Shown piece after piece: positions 44,391-54,692 of a stretch of DNA of 64,000 nucleotides. The position numbers and the translations under genes were made by a program. The notes under the pieces are model-generated. The model worked only from the letters and a program-made list of their open reading frames with translations. It did not search any database and had not been told where the DNA came from. This stretch comes from Diphasiastrum complanatum (lineage: Eukaryota; Streptophyta; Lycopodiopsida; Lycopodiales; Lycopodiaceae). The stretch covers positions 1 through 64,000 of the forward strand of contig MU832564.1 in assembly GCA_029204225.1 (NCBI GenBank), in the 5' to 3' direction. The stretch's first letter is position 1; every line of letters begins with the position of its first letter.

Positions 44391-44496
44391 CTTTAAAAAT
44401 ACAAGCAGGATAGAATTTAAACGCAGAACTTGCCCACCAAGTTTAGGATTTTACTTTATCCGTAATGGCTTAAGTTATTCAGTTCTAAGTTTAAAT

Positions 44497-45078
44497 TGTC
44501 ATGGGCACTGCACATAGATATGTGATTTCAAGTTATGTAAAAGTTAGTCACAAAGGCCTATTGGGGGTTTGTCCCATGGCACCAATGTGATTCAAAGTTA
44601 ATTTAGTCCCATAATGACTTTTTGTAAGTGACCACCACTCCAAGTATATATAGGAGTGGAAGAGTCCATTTTTAAGAAGAACCTCATTTGCAATACATGC
44701 CTATCTTTCTCTCTGAGTGTTCTCCCTTGTGTGGTTTCATGTACTGTGTTAGTTCACATTGTATTGTATATTATTCATCTGGCAACAGGTTAAGTTAATC
44801 TAGGCCCTCCATTCTCTAGTAGGGTAAGCCTTAGAGGAGGAAATTTAGTTTAGGGTTTTATCTTTTAGGTTAAGCCGTCATTTGTAATTGCAACAAGATG
44901 AGCTTATGCAAGAAAGAGTGGATCTTGCCCTCATAATACTCACCACCCTGTCTACCTTTGGCATTCTAGCTTCCTGAACCATGCTAGTTGGATTGAGCCT
45001 TAGTTCATGCTAGTTGGGAGGCAGCCATAGCTTGGATTAGTTGGAACCATAGCTGGTTGGGATGCTATCAAGCCAACA
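44497..45078 (+). mobile_element. Probable 5' LTR of a Ty3/gypsy element inserted in element C
   Basis: The right end CAAGCCAACA is directly followed by a TGGCGCCG-type primer site. A TATA box (AGTATATATAGG, about 44643-44654) lies inside. The left limit TGTCATGGGC at 44497 is the best TG candidate but is not confirmed, since no second copy is present. Confidence 0.55.
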
Positions 45079-45079
45079 T

Positions 45080-45097
45080 TGGCGCCGTTGTGGATTT
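45080..45097 (+). other. Gypsy primer binding site (TGGCGCCG type)
   Basis: TTGGCGCCGTTGTGGATT follows the LTR end. Many plant Tat/Athila gypsy elements start their primer site with TGGCGCCGTTGCC (tRNA-Asp type), so the match is good for about 11 bases. Confidence 0.65.
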
Positions 45098-45099
45098 CT

Positions 45100-46815
45100 T
45101 GCTAAAATGCTTCTTCTTTCTAATTCTTCTTGCTATTTATTGCTTGTTTTAGCTTAAGATCCATCACTCATTGCTCAAATAAATAAAGTGTTTCTGTTTT
45201 TGGTTTCTGTTTTTGTCAACTTTTTGTAACAAAAAGCTTCAAAATCCAAGGAAAACTTTCCCTTTTAAGAGAGAGGAAGATTTTTCCACACCACCTTGGC
45301 CACACATTGAGGGTTTATCGAGCCTTTTCAGGTCCCCTTTTTCTGATCCAATGGGTCTTCTTGTTGTCCACGGGCCTCCTGTCCACGGGCCTCTCTTGCA
45401 GGCTCTTCTAGCGCTCTTCCACAGTGGTGTCCATGGCCTTCTTGTTGTCCTCCCTTGTTTCTCAGGTGTTTTCAGAGCAAGGGGCACATCCAAGGTATAG
45501 AACACGAACAGCTCATTTTCAAGTGCTTTCAGATGTCTTCAGTCATGTTTTTCACTATTTTCAGGAGCATTTAGCCGCTTTTGCCTGCAGTTGTCGTTTT
45601 GCCTGTCCATGAGTTTGTTTTTCTGCCCATCTGCTTGTTTTCTTCTGCAAATTTTCAGAGCAGGGGCTATCAGAGGAGGCATGCTCTTCCATGGCCTTTC
45701 TTGCACGCTCTTCCCACGTACCAGCGATGGAGGACTGCCCATTCCTAGGTGCGATGAAGGGCCTTCATGTAGGCTGGAAAAAACATATCCAGTGCTAGAG
45801 TTCCAGTCTAAAGCATGTCTAAGAGCATTCAACAGGGCGCTTCAGTCGCATTTTTTTGCTACAACATTGCATTTTTTGCTCATTCCCTGCCCAGGCCGGA
45901 TTTTTGCAATGTTTCATCTCCTAAGCATTCGTGCGACTGTCTACCTGCATCACACCCACAATCATCTGCTTGTGCGATTGTCTACATCAGTTGGGCGACT
46001 GTCTACGTTTTTATGACTAGTAACTGAGCAACCAGTTAGATGACTGAGCTATCAGAAGTTATTTTATCATTGTTTCAATGGTGCCATTGCTAAGCCAGAT
46101 ATCTTTTTGAGTAGATTTTATTGTTGTCTGATCCATTGCCAGCGATGCATGCTAGACAATTGTAGCTCATTGTGCTTTCCAGTCCGTCCATCACACTATA
46201 GAACTGTTTCTGAGGCCGCCATTGGTGCAGTCTGCAAGTCCTAATAGCTTTTGAGAAACCAGACAGCATAGTGCGATCATCAAATTACATTCTATGTTGA
46301 CAGAGGCCATGCTCATCCACCGATCTGCCTGGACAGATCCTCTTCGACGAAGGGGATGGCTTCAAGAGTTCTTCATAGCATCTTGAAAAAAAATGGACTT
46401 AGCCTAGTTTTTGGCATTTTGGCCTCAGAGACCACTCATTTTGGCCTCTGGTTTTTGATCCGTAATTTCGACAAGGAACCAGAAAAATAGAGTTTTAGCA
46501 ATTTTCAACAAAATTGTCTGAAGTACTCGCCCACCTTGAAATGATGGATCTTAACCTCTGCAAGTGCGAAAAATGGGCTGGGCGAGTGGATCTTAGACTG
46601 AAATTTTATGGAAAACAGGTTCCATGTGCCTTTTTCACAAAAATATGGAGAAGATGGGTACAGAGTGAAAAAGACACATTTTGTCACTCACCCAATATTT
46701 CAAGATTTTTCCTGAACATTTTTTATCACTGGTCTAGGATCAGATGCAACCATCTTTAGGTTCTATGTCTGCTCATCTGATACCTGCAGGAATCACAAAA
46801 TCGATGACAAGCGAA
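45100..46815 (+). mobile_element. Internal non-coding remnant of the gypsy insertion
   Basis: No gag or pol motif is recognisable. Around 45360-45460 the words GGGCCTC(C/T), CTTGTTGTCC and CCATGGCC(T)TTCTTG recur in a loosely repeated pattern, again near 45690. Open frames on both strands here look like by-products of this composition. Confidence 0.4.
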
Positions 46816-46819
46816 CTAT

Positions 46820-47703
46820 TGTATCTGATCTATGTTCTAATAGAATAGTATTAGTTCTAATTAAATATGCATGCAAAAATTATATGCAGAAGTAAGAGAC
46901 AACTTAAGACAATTTATATAATAAGAAACAATTAACCAAAAAATAAATTTTTATAACTCTGAATTTGATTCATCAATATACATCTCTTGTTGTTTTATCT
47001 CATTGTTGTGTCTCTGATTGAGTGAGTGAGTTACAACGAGTAGTGCACATGTATTTATATTTCAACAGGACAAGTCTTTTGGCCTTTTATTTACAGGTTT
47101 TCTGGCCTTTCAACGCTGTAACAATAGATATGTAACCGTTTACGACGGTTGATATTCAAATACATGCTCTGTTTCCAGGGTCGAATAAATTCTATTCGCG
47201 AATTATTCGCGACAGTCCATCTCTTTGTCTCAGCTTCATGTTTTGCGAATTGTTCGCGACACTTGTCTCTTCGCGACATTTTTGTCTTTCGCAAATTGTT
47301 CGCAACAGATGACAATTCTTGAGCTTGAAGAAGAAATCTAGAATATTTCACAAACTATTCGAGATAGTTTCGCGACAGTTGAGCTTGAAGAACAGTCTAG
47401 AAGATTTCGCGAGTTGTTCGCGACATCTGAGGTTTGAACAAAAAATGGAATATTTTGCCACAAGATTCTCTGTTCATGAATCTTTTGAGCTTCAACAAGA
47501 AAGCCACGAGCTTCTACAAGAAAATCTTTTGCGAATCTTTCAAGTTGACTGCAAGACAAATTTTGTGAATCCTTCACGAATCTTTTTGAGTTGGTCACGA
47601 ATAGAAATGTTTCGAGTTCGTGTTCGTTTCTTTCTCATCCTTTGTCAAGTAAATTGCGCGCTTTGTTAGTAGACTCAAGATCTGTCTGATCAATTGTTCT
47701 ATA
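46820..47703 (-). mobile_element. Second LTR of copia element C family (884 bp)
   Basis: Starts TGTATCTGATC like the LTR at 39948 and ends TGTTCTATA (against TGTTCTACA). It keeps more intact TTCGCGAATTATTCGCGACA-like words (47195-47420) than the other copy. By position and orientation it is the 5' LTR of element C, but no primer site adjoins 46820 and the target duplications outside the two LTRs do not agree (GAGAT against TTCTT). Confidence 0.8.
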
Positions 47704-47969
47704 TTCTTGTCATCTCCATATGCCAAAAACAAAGTGAAGTACTCTTTGTGAAAAGTCATGTGTGATCTTGCACCACTATCAATCCACCATGGATCTCTAT
47801 CTCCATCATTAGCAAGCATACATGAAGACATCACAAAAGCATCATCATTTGAGTTTTGAACATCCAAACCATCTTCATCATGAGTAAGATTACCTCGCTT
47901 TGTTGATCTTCTTGCATGTCTACAACTCAGCATTTTCTTTGTATTTCTTGAAGAACTAGAAAACTTCAA
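47704..47969 (-). pseudogene. Copia element D: gag end and protease N-terminal half
   Basis: The translation contains KKMLSCRHARRSTKRGNL, DVQNSNDDAFVMSSCMLAND and DPWWIDSGARSHMTFHKEYF, the DSG active site of a copia protease. It stops at the LTR border 47703/47704; the remainder of the protease is at 39663-39947. Confidence 0.82.
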
Positions 47970-47978
47970 ATTTGTGCT

Positions 47979-48735
47979 TTAAAAAAACACAGCAGTTCTT
48001 TTCGAGTAGTCATCTATAAAGGTATTAATGAATTTAGCACCAAGCATTGATGGTGTTTGCATTGGGCCACATATATCAGTATGTACAATGTCTAGCAAAT
48101 CTTTAGATATATGTTCTTGATTTGACTTAAATGGCCTTCTTGCCTGCTTTCCTATGATACAAGCTTTGGTAGACAGGAGGGTCAACAATTCTATAGTCTA
48201 AATTATGAACTGAAGAATGTCTAGACTGTGTAGCCTATCGATACATGATTAAGGTGACCAAGTCTATAATGCCAAATCAATTCTATATTAACGGATGCTA
48301 AATTGCTTAAAGCACAGTCAGCTACAAAATTACAATGACTAAGTCTATAGAGATATTCTTGCCTCTTTTCGAATGCAAGGACTCTCTTGCATTTATCAAG
48401 AATTCGACAAGAATCTACTTGAAACTCTACCTTATGTCCTAATTTTGTAATTCAATAGATTTGTCATCAGATTCGAGATATACAATACATTTGGTATGAG
48501 TTTCAATAATCCATTCTTAAAATTCGGTCTTACAATACCTTCACCTTTACCTTTAATTATTTGTGAGTTGTTGTCTCCAAGATGAACAAATTTCTTGGTG
48601 TTGTAGGCCGAATAATCGATAAACCATTCTTGATGGCTTGTTATATGTTGCGTTGCTCCAGAATCGAGGAACCACACCTCCGATTGTTCGACATGGTGAT
48701 GGTTCATCCTTCTTATTGTTGTTGAACTTCAAGAT
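47979..48735 (-). pseudogene. Copia element F fragment: protease and start of integrase
   Basis: 48707-48432 encodes VWFLDSGATQHITSHQEWFI and VHLGDNNSQIIKGKGEGIV, a good copia protease with an intact DSGA. 48188-47979 encodes ISKDLLDIVHTDICGPMQTP and FINTFIDDYSKRTAVFF with the first integrase Asp. The pre-integrase part between is broken. Related to element B (same ATQHMTSHKEWF context) rather than to D/E. Confidence 0.83.
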
Positions 48736-48887
48736 TAGACAATCTTGGATTTCGTGATTTGTCCTCTTGCAGTAGCTACAGAAGAATCTCTTTTTGTTCT
48801 GAACAAGTGGCTGATTTTGGGTCTTCTGTGACTGCTTTCGATTGTTGTCGGAGGAGTCTCATTCAAGCTGAAAAGTTGTAAGCTACA

Positions 48888-49334
48888 ATGGCATCTATAA
48901 GCAACATTCAATCCAAGATATGCATGATGCTTCAAGTAGATGGGTCAAACTACCTAGCTTGGAAGGTGAAGACTATTCTCGTCCTTAGAGGAGAAGCATT
49001 ATGGCCCTAGGTGGATGGGACTGAAGAGAAGCCAACCAACACCGACAAGGAGCTTCGCGAATGGAAGGAGAAAAACGATAAAGCAGTAGCTGTTATCTCC
49101 TCCTTCATCAAAGACGTCATCACACTCAATCTATCATCCATCACAAATGCACGAGAACTATGGGAAGCGTTGATATCAAGGTTCGAAACCAAATTACGCA
49201 CCCAAATCATGCATTTGGAAGATCAACTCACGTACCTATTCTGGGACGGTAAATATCTCACGACATTCATCAGAAAGATGAAGAACCTATTTATTTTTTT
49301 GCACAATGCTGGCATGGAACACGTAGTCTCATAG
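48888..49334 (+). pseudogene. Copia gag fragment G (DUF4219/UBN2), one stop
   Basis: From ATG 48888 it reads MASISNIQSKICMMLQVDGS and NYLAWKVKTILVLRGEALWP, a TAG (about 49008-49010), then VDGTEEKPTNTDKELREWKE, NARELWEALISRFETKLRTQ and HLEDQLTYLFW. It is of a different lineage from family E and ends abruptly at about 49335. Confidence 0.82.
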
Positions 49335-49339
49335 GAGAA

Positions 49340-50057
49340 GCAATTGATGTACCTATTGTGTGTGCTACCAAGTGTGTTATTGTTAACCAAGTTGGATGTG
49401 TTGCAAGGGAGCAAATTTCTATTCAAGAGGTTTGGCACAAAAGGATGGGACACCTCAACTTTAAGTCATTGGAGGTAATGGCAAGGAAGAAGGTTGTGAT
49501 TGATCTTCCAAGTTCCTTAAGTAATGACAAGCATGTTTGTGAGTCTTGTGCTTTGTCTAAGTCACATAGACTACCTTATACTAGATCTATTTCTAGATCT
49601 ACAAAGCCTTTTCAACTTGTATATTCGGATATTCATGGATTTACTACAATTAGCAATAGTGGAGCTAAGATGTATGTAACATTCATTGATGATTTTAGTA
49701 GATTTTATTGGATCTATCTACTAAAAAACAAGGATGAAGTGTATGATGTCTTTGTCAAGTTCAAGAATGCAAGGGAGAACCAATTTTTTACAAAGATCAA
49801 TTGCTTGAGAGGTGACAATGGTGATGAGTACATATCTAACAAGTTCAAGGCCTTTTGTGATGAGCATGGGATCAAGAGGGAGTATACAACATCAAGGACC
49901 CCACAACAAAATGGAGTGGCTGAAAGGAAGAATAGGAGGAGGCCAAAGAAGAGGATGATGCATCAAGCTCAAAGGACAAGTCAAAGTAGAAATGCTTCTT
50001 TTGTGGAAAGAAGGGGCATTATGCATCTGAATGCTACAAGAGGCTAAGAGCACAAGT
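49340..50057 (+). pseudogene. Copia family E, older copy: integrase fused to gag zinc-knuckle DNA
   Basis: Pre-integrase and integrase are well preserved: EVWHKRMGHLNFKSLEVMAR, CESCALSKSHRLPY, VYSDIHGFTTISNSGAKMYV (first Asp), LRGDNGDEYISNKFKAF (second Asp) and TPQQNGVAERKNR (Glu). At about 49935 the sequence jumps into DNA that, in another frame, is the gag zinc-knuckle region (FFCGKKGHYASECYKR). So integrase precedes the knuckle, the reverse of the normal order, which points to a deletion or recombination joint. Confidence 0.85.
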
Positions 50058-50099
50058 GGAGGAGGACAAACAAGGAAACCTTGCAAAGGAGGAGGAAGA

Positions 50100-50621
50100 G
50101 GATGAAGTAGATGTATTCTTGATGGCATCTACATCCTCACCAACAAGCAATAGAAATTCAAGAGACAATTAGTGGATTGACAGTGGGGCTAGCTCCCACA
50201 TGTCTTGTGAAAATGACTTTTTCTCAATCTTACACTCTTTCAATGCTACTAAAAAGTTTGTCTTTACTGCAAATGATGAAGAGTGTAGGATAGATGGTGT
50301 TGGCACCATCTCTTTGTGTCTAGAATCCTCAAAATGCATGGATCTAGAAATGTCCTTTATGTACCATCAATTACCAGGAATATGCTTAGTGTTGGTCTAC
50401 TCTTAGAAAGTGGTTTGGATGTCCACTTTAAGCATGGTGTTTGTTTTATCTTGAAGAATGATGTTTGCATTGCAAAGGGATTTAAACATGGAAAATTGTT
50501 TAAGTTGGAAGCTAGTGTTGCTTTTGAAAGAATGAGCTTGGCAAAGGAGGAGATCACTCAAGAGGAGATCTTGGCAAAGTGTGATCTTGCTTGTATTGAG
50601 GAGGATCATCAAAAGGAGGAA
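50100..50621 (+). pseudogene. Copia family E, older copy: protease and linker up to the nested insertion
   Basis: Frames encode WIDSGASSHMSCENDFFSIL (DSGA active site), FTANDEECRIDGVGTISLCL and, in another frame, NVLYVPSITRNMLSVGLLLE and CIAKGFKHGKLFKLEA. From about 50540 the sequence is EEITQEEILAKCDLACIEED, which in the younger copy directly follows the zinc knuckle. It is cut at 50621 by the LTR of the younger copy; the rest resumes at 54693. Confidence 0.83.
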
Positions 50622-51321
50622 TGTGAAGAATTGCCAAAAATTGGCAAATCTAGCTTGATAAAAAACCATGTAGAATAGTGTAAATTGTGTACACAAGTGG
50701 GTCCCACACATGTGAGGCCATGATGCCACATGGGAAACCCATCCTAATGTAGGTTAGGTCAAGTCAAGAGAGTTGGTCATGTCTATTTGGTGGTCATCCC
50801 TACTTTATAGGACCTACACCTAAGTTTAAGGTGAAAATTTGACCAACTAGCTACCTACCAAGCATAACTCTAGGAAATAGACTAGGGTTTCATTTTAGGT
50901 CAAGAAGAGTGAGTTAACTTCCTTATTACATGCTGGAAATCCACCTAACTTCAAGAAGGAAGTCGAATTTGCTATGTATTCCCTCTCTCCATAGTGAGAA
51001 GAAGAAACTTTTTGGAGCTCATTGGCAATCTCAAGCTAGTTCACTATGTACATTGACTTTTTGTGATCCAAATGAAACCAAATAAATTTCTAGTTGTTTC
51101 TCAGGTTGAAGGCCGTACTACAGCCTGTAGTACACACGTGTGGTCTCGGATTTCAATGTTGATCAATGCTTTTGATTGTTAATGCTTGTTGTTTGTCATA
51201 CTGGCAATCTAGATCAACTTTTTTGTGTCTAGTTTTTTGATAGATTGTTAAGCAAGCATCCAATAACTCTTGTGGATCTTTTGTAGATCCATTTATGGTA
51301 CTAAAGTACAGTACTTTCACA
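50622..51321 (+). mobile_element. 5' LTR (700 bp) of the young nested family E element
   Basis: Begins TGTGAAGAATTGCC and ends CAGTACTTTCACA. It differs from the LTR at 53993-54692 at only about four positions by eye, so the insertion is young. It contains the perfect palindrome GTACTACAGCCTGTAGTAC (51115-51133). Target duplication AGGAA at 50617-50621 and 54693-54697. Confidence 0.95.
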
Positions 51322-52116
51322 TGGTATCAGATCCAAGTACAAGAGCATAAGCCATTGATCTAATGCAAATCCATAGTTAGCAAGTTTTGGTGCTAAAAGC
51401 TAGTATTGAGAGGGCAAGCTAGAATCTTGATTTTGGTGAGGAGATTTGATCCCAAACTTGGTAGGAGTCCAAATCCGTACTGTCCACATGTGTGGGCACC
51501 TCTGAACCTGCATTTAATGCATGGTATTCATTTGATCCAAAAAAATTCAATTTGTGAGCTGTTGGTGTAATTTTTGGTGGAGATCCTAGGATAATCTACC
51601 AAGATCATTTGCCATTGATTAGATTTGAATTTGTTTCATGGAATCTAATTAATCTAGGCTGAGTTCAAGTCCTATTAAGGTTAAAAACAGGTCTTGAAAG
51701 TACACCAAGAAGGAAGAAAGAGATTAAGTCATTTTTTTGTCCAAAAATAGCCAAAATTGGCAAGATTTGATTGTAAGTAGACTTCACGTCATCTTATCTT
51801 CATTCCAACTTTGTGAGGGAGTGCTAGAACTGAGATTATAAGTCCATTTGTTAGATTAGAAATCTAATTTGAGTGAAAAACTACAAGAGAGAGACCTTAG
51901 TGAGTTTCTAGAGACAATCAAATCCATTTCTTGGCAAGATTTGTTTGAAAGTAGTTTTCACTTCATCTTATCTTTTGTGAGGGAGTGATAGAACTGTGAT
52001 TATAAGTCCATTTGTTGGATTAGAAATCAAATTTGAGTGAAACACTGCAAGTGTGAGACCATTGTGAGTTTCAAGTCAATCAAATCTATTTCTTGTTTGT
52101 AGAAGTCACTAGTAAG
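51322..52116 (+). other. Primer site and leader of the young family E element
   Basis: TGGTATCAGATC at 51322 is the tRNA-iMet-type site with one change (AGAGC to AGATC). The roughly 800-bp leader is non-coding and contains two diverged copies of a block with CTTCATCTTATCTT, GTGAGGGAGTG, TAGAACTG(A/T)GATTATAAG and CCATTTGTT(A/G)GATTAGAAATC (about 51784-51880 and 51960-52045). Confidence 0.8.
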
Positions 52117-52815
52117 ATGGGATCTGCTGGAGCATACCTTCTAGAAGCTAGTGAGAGGTTGAATTCTACAAATTATGCTATTTGAAAGGTTAGAATGGAG
52201 TCACTCTTGGTGCTCCAAGACCTTTATGAGTTCTTGATTGAAGATGAAGATTAACCTCTAGGTGCACATGAGTTAGCTAGATACAAGAAGAGATCTAGGC
52301 TTTCACTTCATTGTGTGAAGATGAATGTGAGCAATGATTTGTTGAGAGAAGTATTAGCTTGTAATAATGCTAAAGAGGCTTGGGAGTCTTTAAAATCAAT
52401 CTATGAGTCTAGCAACACTTCTAGAGTTCTTATGCTTAGAAATCAAATTTTGCAAAGCATGAGGAGAAGTGAGGAGAGTGCACATGATTATGTACTCAGA
52501 ATCAAGTCTCTAAATAGGGAGTTGGCCTCCATTGGCGAGAAGATTCATGATGGAGAGCTTGTACAAATTGTCCTTAATGGTCTAGGAGATGACTTTGCAA
52601 ATTTGGTCCAAAGTTTTGCCATCCAAGACACTTTGCCAACTATAGAAAAACTTCACAGTGTATTAGTGGCTGAAGAGTGTAGGATGCTCCATGCAAAATC
52701 TAGGATGAGTTCCTTGTCTTTGCAAGATGGTGATGAGAAAGCCAATTTCTCATTCAAGGGCAAAGAAGACCAATGGAAAGAAGAAGTATCCAAAGGAGGC
52801 CAAAGAAGAGGATGA
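52117..52815 (+). pseudogene. Family E young copy: gag with two in-frame stops
   Basis: From ATG 52117 the frame reads MGSAGAYLLEASERLNSTNY, then TGA in place of Trp (AI*KVRMESLL), a TAA (about 52252-52254), and an open stretch from 52315: MNVSNDLLREVLACNNAKEA, SSNTSRVLMLRNQILQSMRR, VLNGLGDDFANLVQSF and TLPTIEKLHSVLVAEECRML (UBN2 type). The frame ends at 52815 and the knuckle follows in the +1 frame. With near-identical LTRs the stops suggest that the copy was mobilised in trans from an already defective template. Confidence 0.85.
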
Positions 52816-53782
52816 TGCATCAAGTTCAAAGGACAAGTCAAAGCTAAAATGCTTCTTTTGTGGAAAGAAGGGGCATTATGCATCTGAATGCTACAAGAGG
52901 CTAAGAGCACAAGTGGAGGAGATCACTCAAGAGGAGATCTTGGCAAAGTGTGATCTTGCTTGCATTGAGGAGGAGCATCAAAAGGAGGAAGATCTTGAGG
53001 ATCAGCCTCAAAGCATGAGAGTTCCAAGGGAGTCCTCAATGACAATGTCCGAGTCATCAAATTGCATGCAAATTGTCCATTCAAGTGTGCATCTTGCAAG
53101 GGTGGTGAGCATTGGAGAGTCTACTATCTTTGAATACTTTTTGGAAAGTATTAGTAGACATGAGGTGACTTGTTTCTCACCTTTAAGATTCATGGTGTTT
53201 ATTAGTTTGTATGACAAGACAATGAAATGGGATGCTTTGAAATCTACATTTGTTGTTGATAAAGCAATTTCATTGGATAACTATTTTTGTAATAGTTTAA
53301 ATAGTATCATAAAAGATGAAACATCATTTGTATTGAAAATCTTTGGGTCCACATGCTTTGAGCATGATCATTCCAATGTAAGGACCAAAGATTATCCTAT
53401 TTCAATGATAGGAATAATGGTAGTGTTTTACTCTTCAAGTAGAGATTGTAGAATCTACTTGTTTTCAGCCAAAGAATTTGTCAATGGTGGAAATGTGATC
53501 TTTCAAGAGTGGAAGATTTGTAAACTTGAAGAAGCACCTTTGGATCAACACCTTATTCAATTCATTGATGGTTTGGAGTCAAGTCAAGTGGAGGAACAAG
53601 CTCAAGACCCGAGGACTCCAAGAAGAACCTTGAGTATCAAGATGGAGCCATCTAGGCTCAATCATATGGATCAAGCAAGACAAGTTGTCTTTGGCAACAT
53701 TATTTATGCACTTAATATTTTAATTGATGTATCTTCAAGTGCACAAAATGCCTTGGAATCCATGGCTTGGCATGTTGTTTAG
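52727..53782 (+). CDS. Family E chimeric ORF: gag zinc knuckle joined to a degenerate integrase-derived region, 351 codons
   Basis: An uninterrupted frame overlapping the gag frame by 89 bp (+1). Residues about 27-70 hold a Lys/Ser-rich stretch and the CCHC knuckle CFFCGKKGHYASEC. Then comes EEITQEEILAKCDLACIEEE and about 260 residues with faint copia integrase character: SVHLARVVSIGESTIF, FVLKIFGSTCFEHDHSNVRT, FYSSSRDCRIYLFSAKEF and FVNGGNVIFQEWKI echo the normal 'LKIFGSTCFVHxxx...YSxxxxGYRIYxPxxKKFxVSRDVTF' block. No DDE residues remain. The integrase-derived part recurs with an open frame at 54722-55339. It is unclear whether this is a maintained protein of a non-autonomous element or a chance open frame in young DNA. 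Confidence 0.5.
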   Translation: MVMRKPISHSRAKKTNGKKKYPKEAKEEDDASSSKDKSKLKCFFCGKKGHYASECYKRLRAQVEEITQEEILAKCDLACIEEEHQKEEDLEDQPQSMRVPRESSMTMSESSNCMQIVHSSVHLARVVSIGESTIFEYFLESISRHEVTCFSPLRFMVFISLYDKTMKWDALKSTFVVDKAISLDNYFCNSLNSIIKDETSFVLKIFGSTCFEHDHSNVRTKDYPISMIGIMVVFYSSSRDCRIYLFSAKEFVNGGNVIFQEWKICKLEEAPLDQHLIQFIDGLESSQVEEQAQDPRTPRRTLSIKMEPSRLNHMDQARQVVFGNIIYALNILIDVSSSAQNALESMAWHVV

Positions 53783-53992
53783 TTTTGAAGTGTGCTACAT
53801 GTATATAGACACATTTATGGAACATCTTGTAAGGGATCCTCTAAGAGGTGGTGAAAGATCCTTCATGGACATCATTCTCTATTGGAGTCTCAAAAGTTCC
53901 TTCTTTGTAGATGGATTTTTTAGACACTTCTAAAACCTTTCATTGATCTATCAAGAGAGTTGTAAATAGATCAAGCTAAATTTGAGGAGGAG
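53783..53992 (+). other. 3' untranslated end of the young family E element
   Basis: Short non-coding tail. TTTGAGGAGGAG (53981-53992), directly before the LTR, is a likely polypurine tract. Confidence 0.6.
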
Positions 53993-54692
53993 TGTGAAGA
54001 ATTGCCAAAAATTGGCAAATCTAGCTTGATCAAAAACCATGTAGAATAGTGTAAATTGTGTACACAAGTGGGTCCCACACATGTGAGGCCATGATTCCAC
54101 ATGGGAAACCCATCCTAATGTAGGTTAGGTCAAGTCAAGAGAGTTGGTCATGTCTATTTGGTGGTCATCCCTACTTTATAGGACCTACACCTAAGTTTAA
54201 GGTGAAAATTTGACCAACTAGCTACCTACCAAGCATAACTCTAGGAAATAGACTAGGGTTTCATTTTAGGTCAAGAAGAGTGAGTTAACTTCCTTATTAC
54301 ATGCTGGAAATCCACCTAACTTCAAGAAGGAAGTCGAATTTGCTATGTATTCCCTCTCTCCATAGTGAGAAGAAGAAACTTTTTGGAGCTCATTGGCAAT
54401 CTCAAGCTAGTTCACTATGTACATTGACTTTTTGTGATCCAAATGAAACCAAATAAATTTCTAGTTGTTTCTCAGGTTGAAGGCCGTACTACAGCCTGTA
54501 GTACACACGTGTGGTCTCGGATTTCAATGTTGATCAATGCTTTTGATTGTTAATGCTTGTTGTTTGTCATACTGGCAATCTAGATCAACTTTTTTGTGTC
54601 TAGTTTTTTGATAGATTGTTAAGCAAGCATCCAATCACTCTTGTGGATCTTTTGTAGATCCATTTATGGTCCTAAAGTACAGTACTTTCACA
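53993..54692 (+). mobile_element. 3' LTR (700 bp) of the young nested family E element
   Basis: TGTGAAG...TTTCACA, the same length as the 5' copy, with the palindrome at 54486-54504. Followed by AGGAA (54693-54697), which repeats the five bases before the 5' LTR, and then by the continuation of the older copy (GATCTTGAGGATCA). Confidence 0.95.

Noticed and set aside
45213-46016. Overlapping plus and minus open frames of 88-141 codons
   Set aside because: They lie in repeated, less AT-rich DNA behind a gypsy primer site. Frames are open on both strands and no family signature is seen.
39948-47703. Element C as a textbook complete LTR retrotransposon
   Set aside because: Although two LTRs and a polypurine tract are present, the outer five-base flanks differ, no primer site adjoins the 5' LTR, and the gag N-terminus is missing, so it is recorded as fragments.
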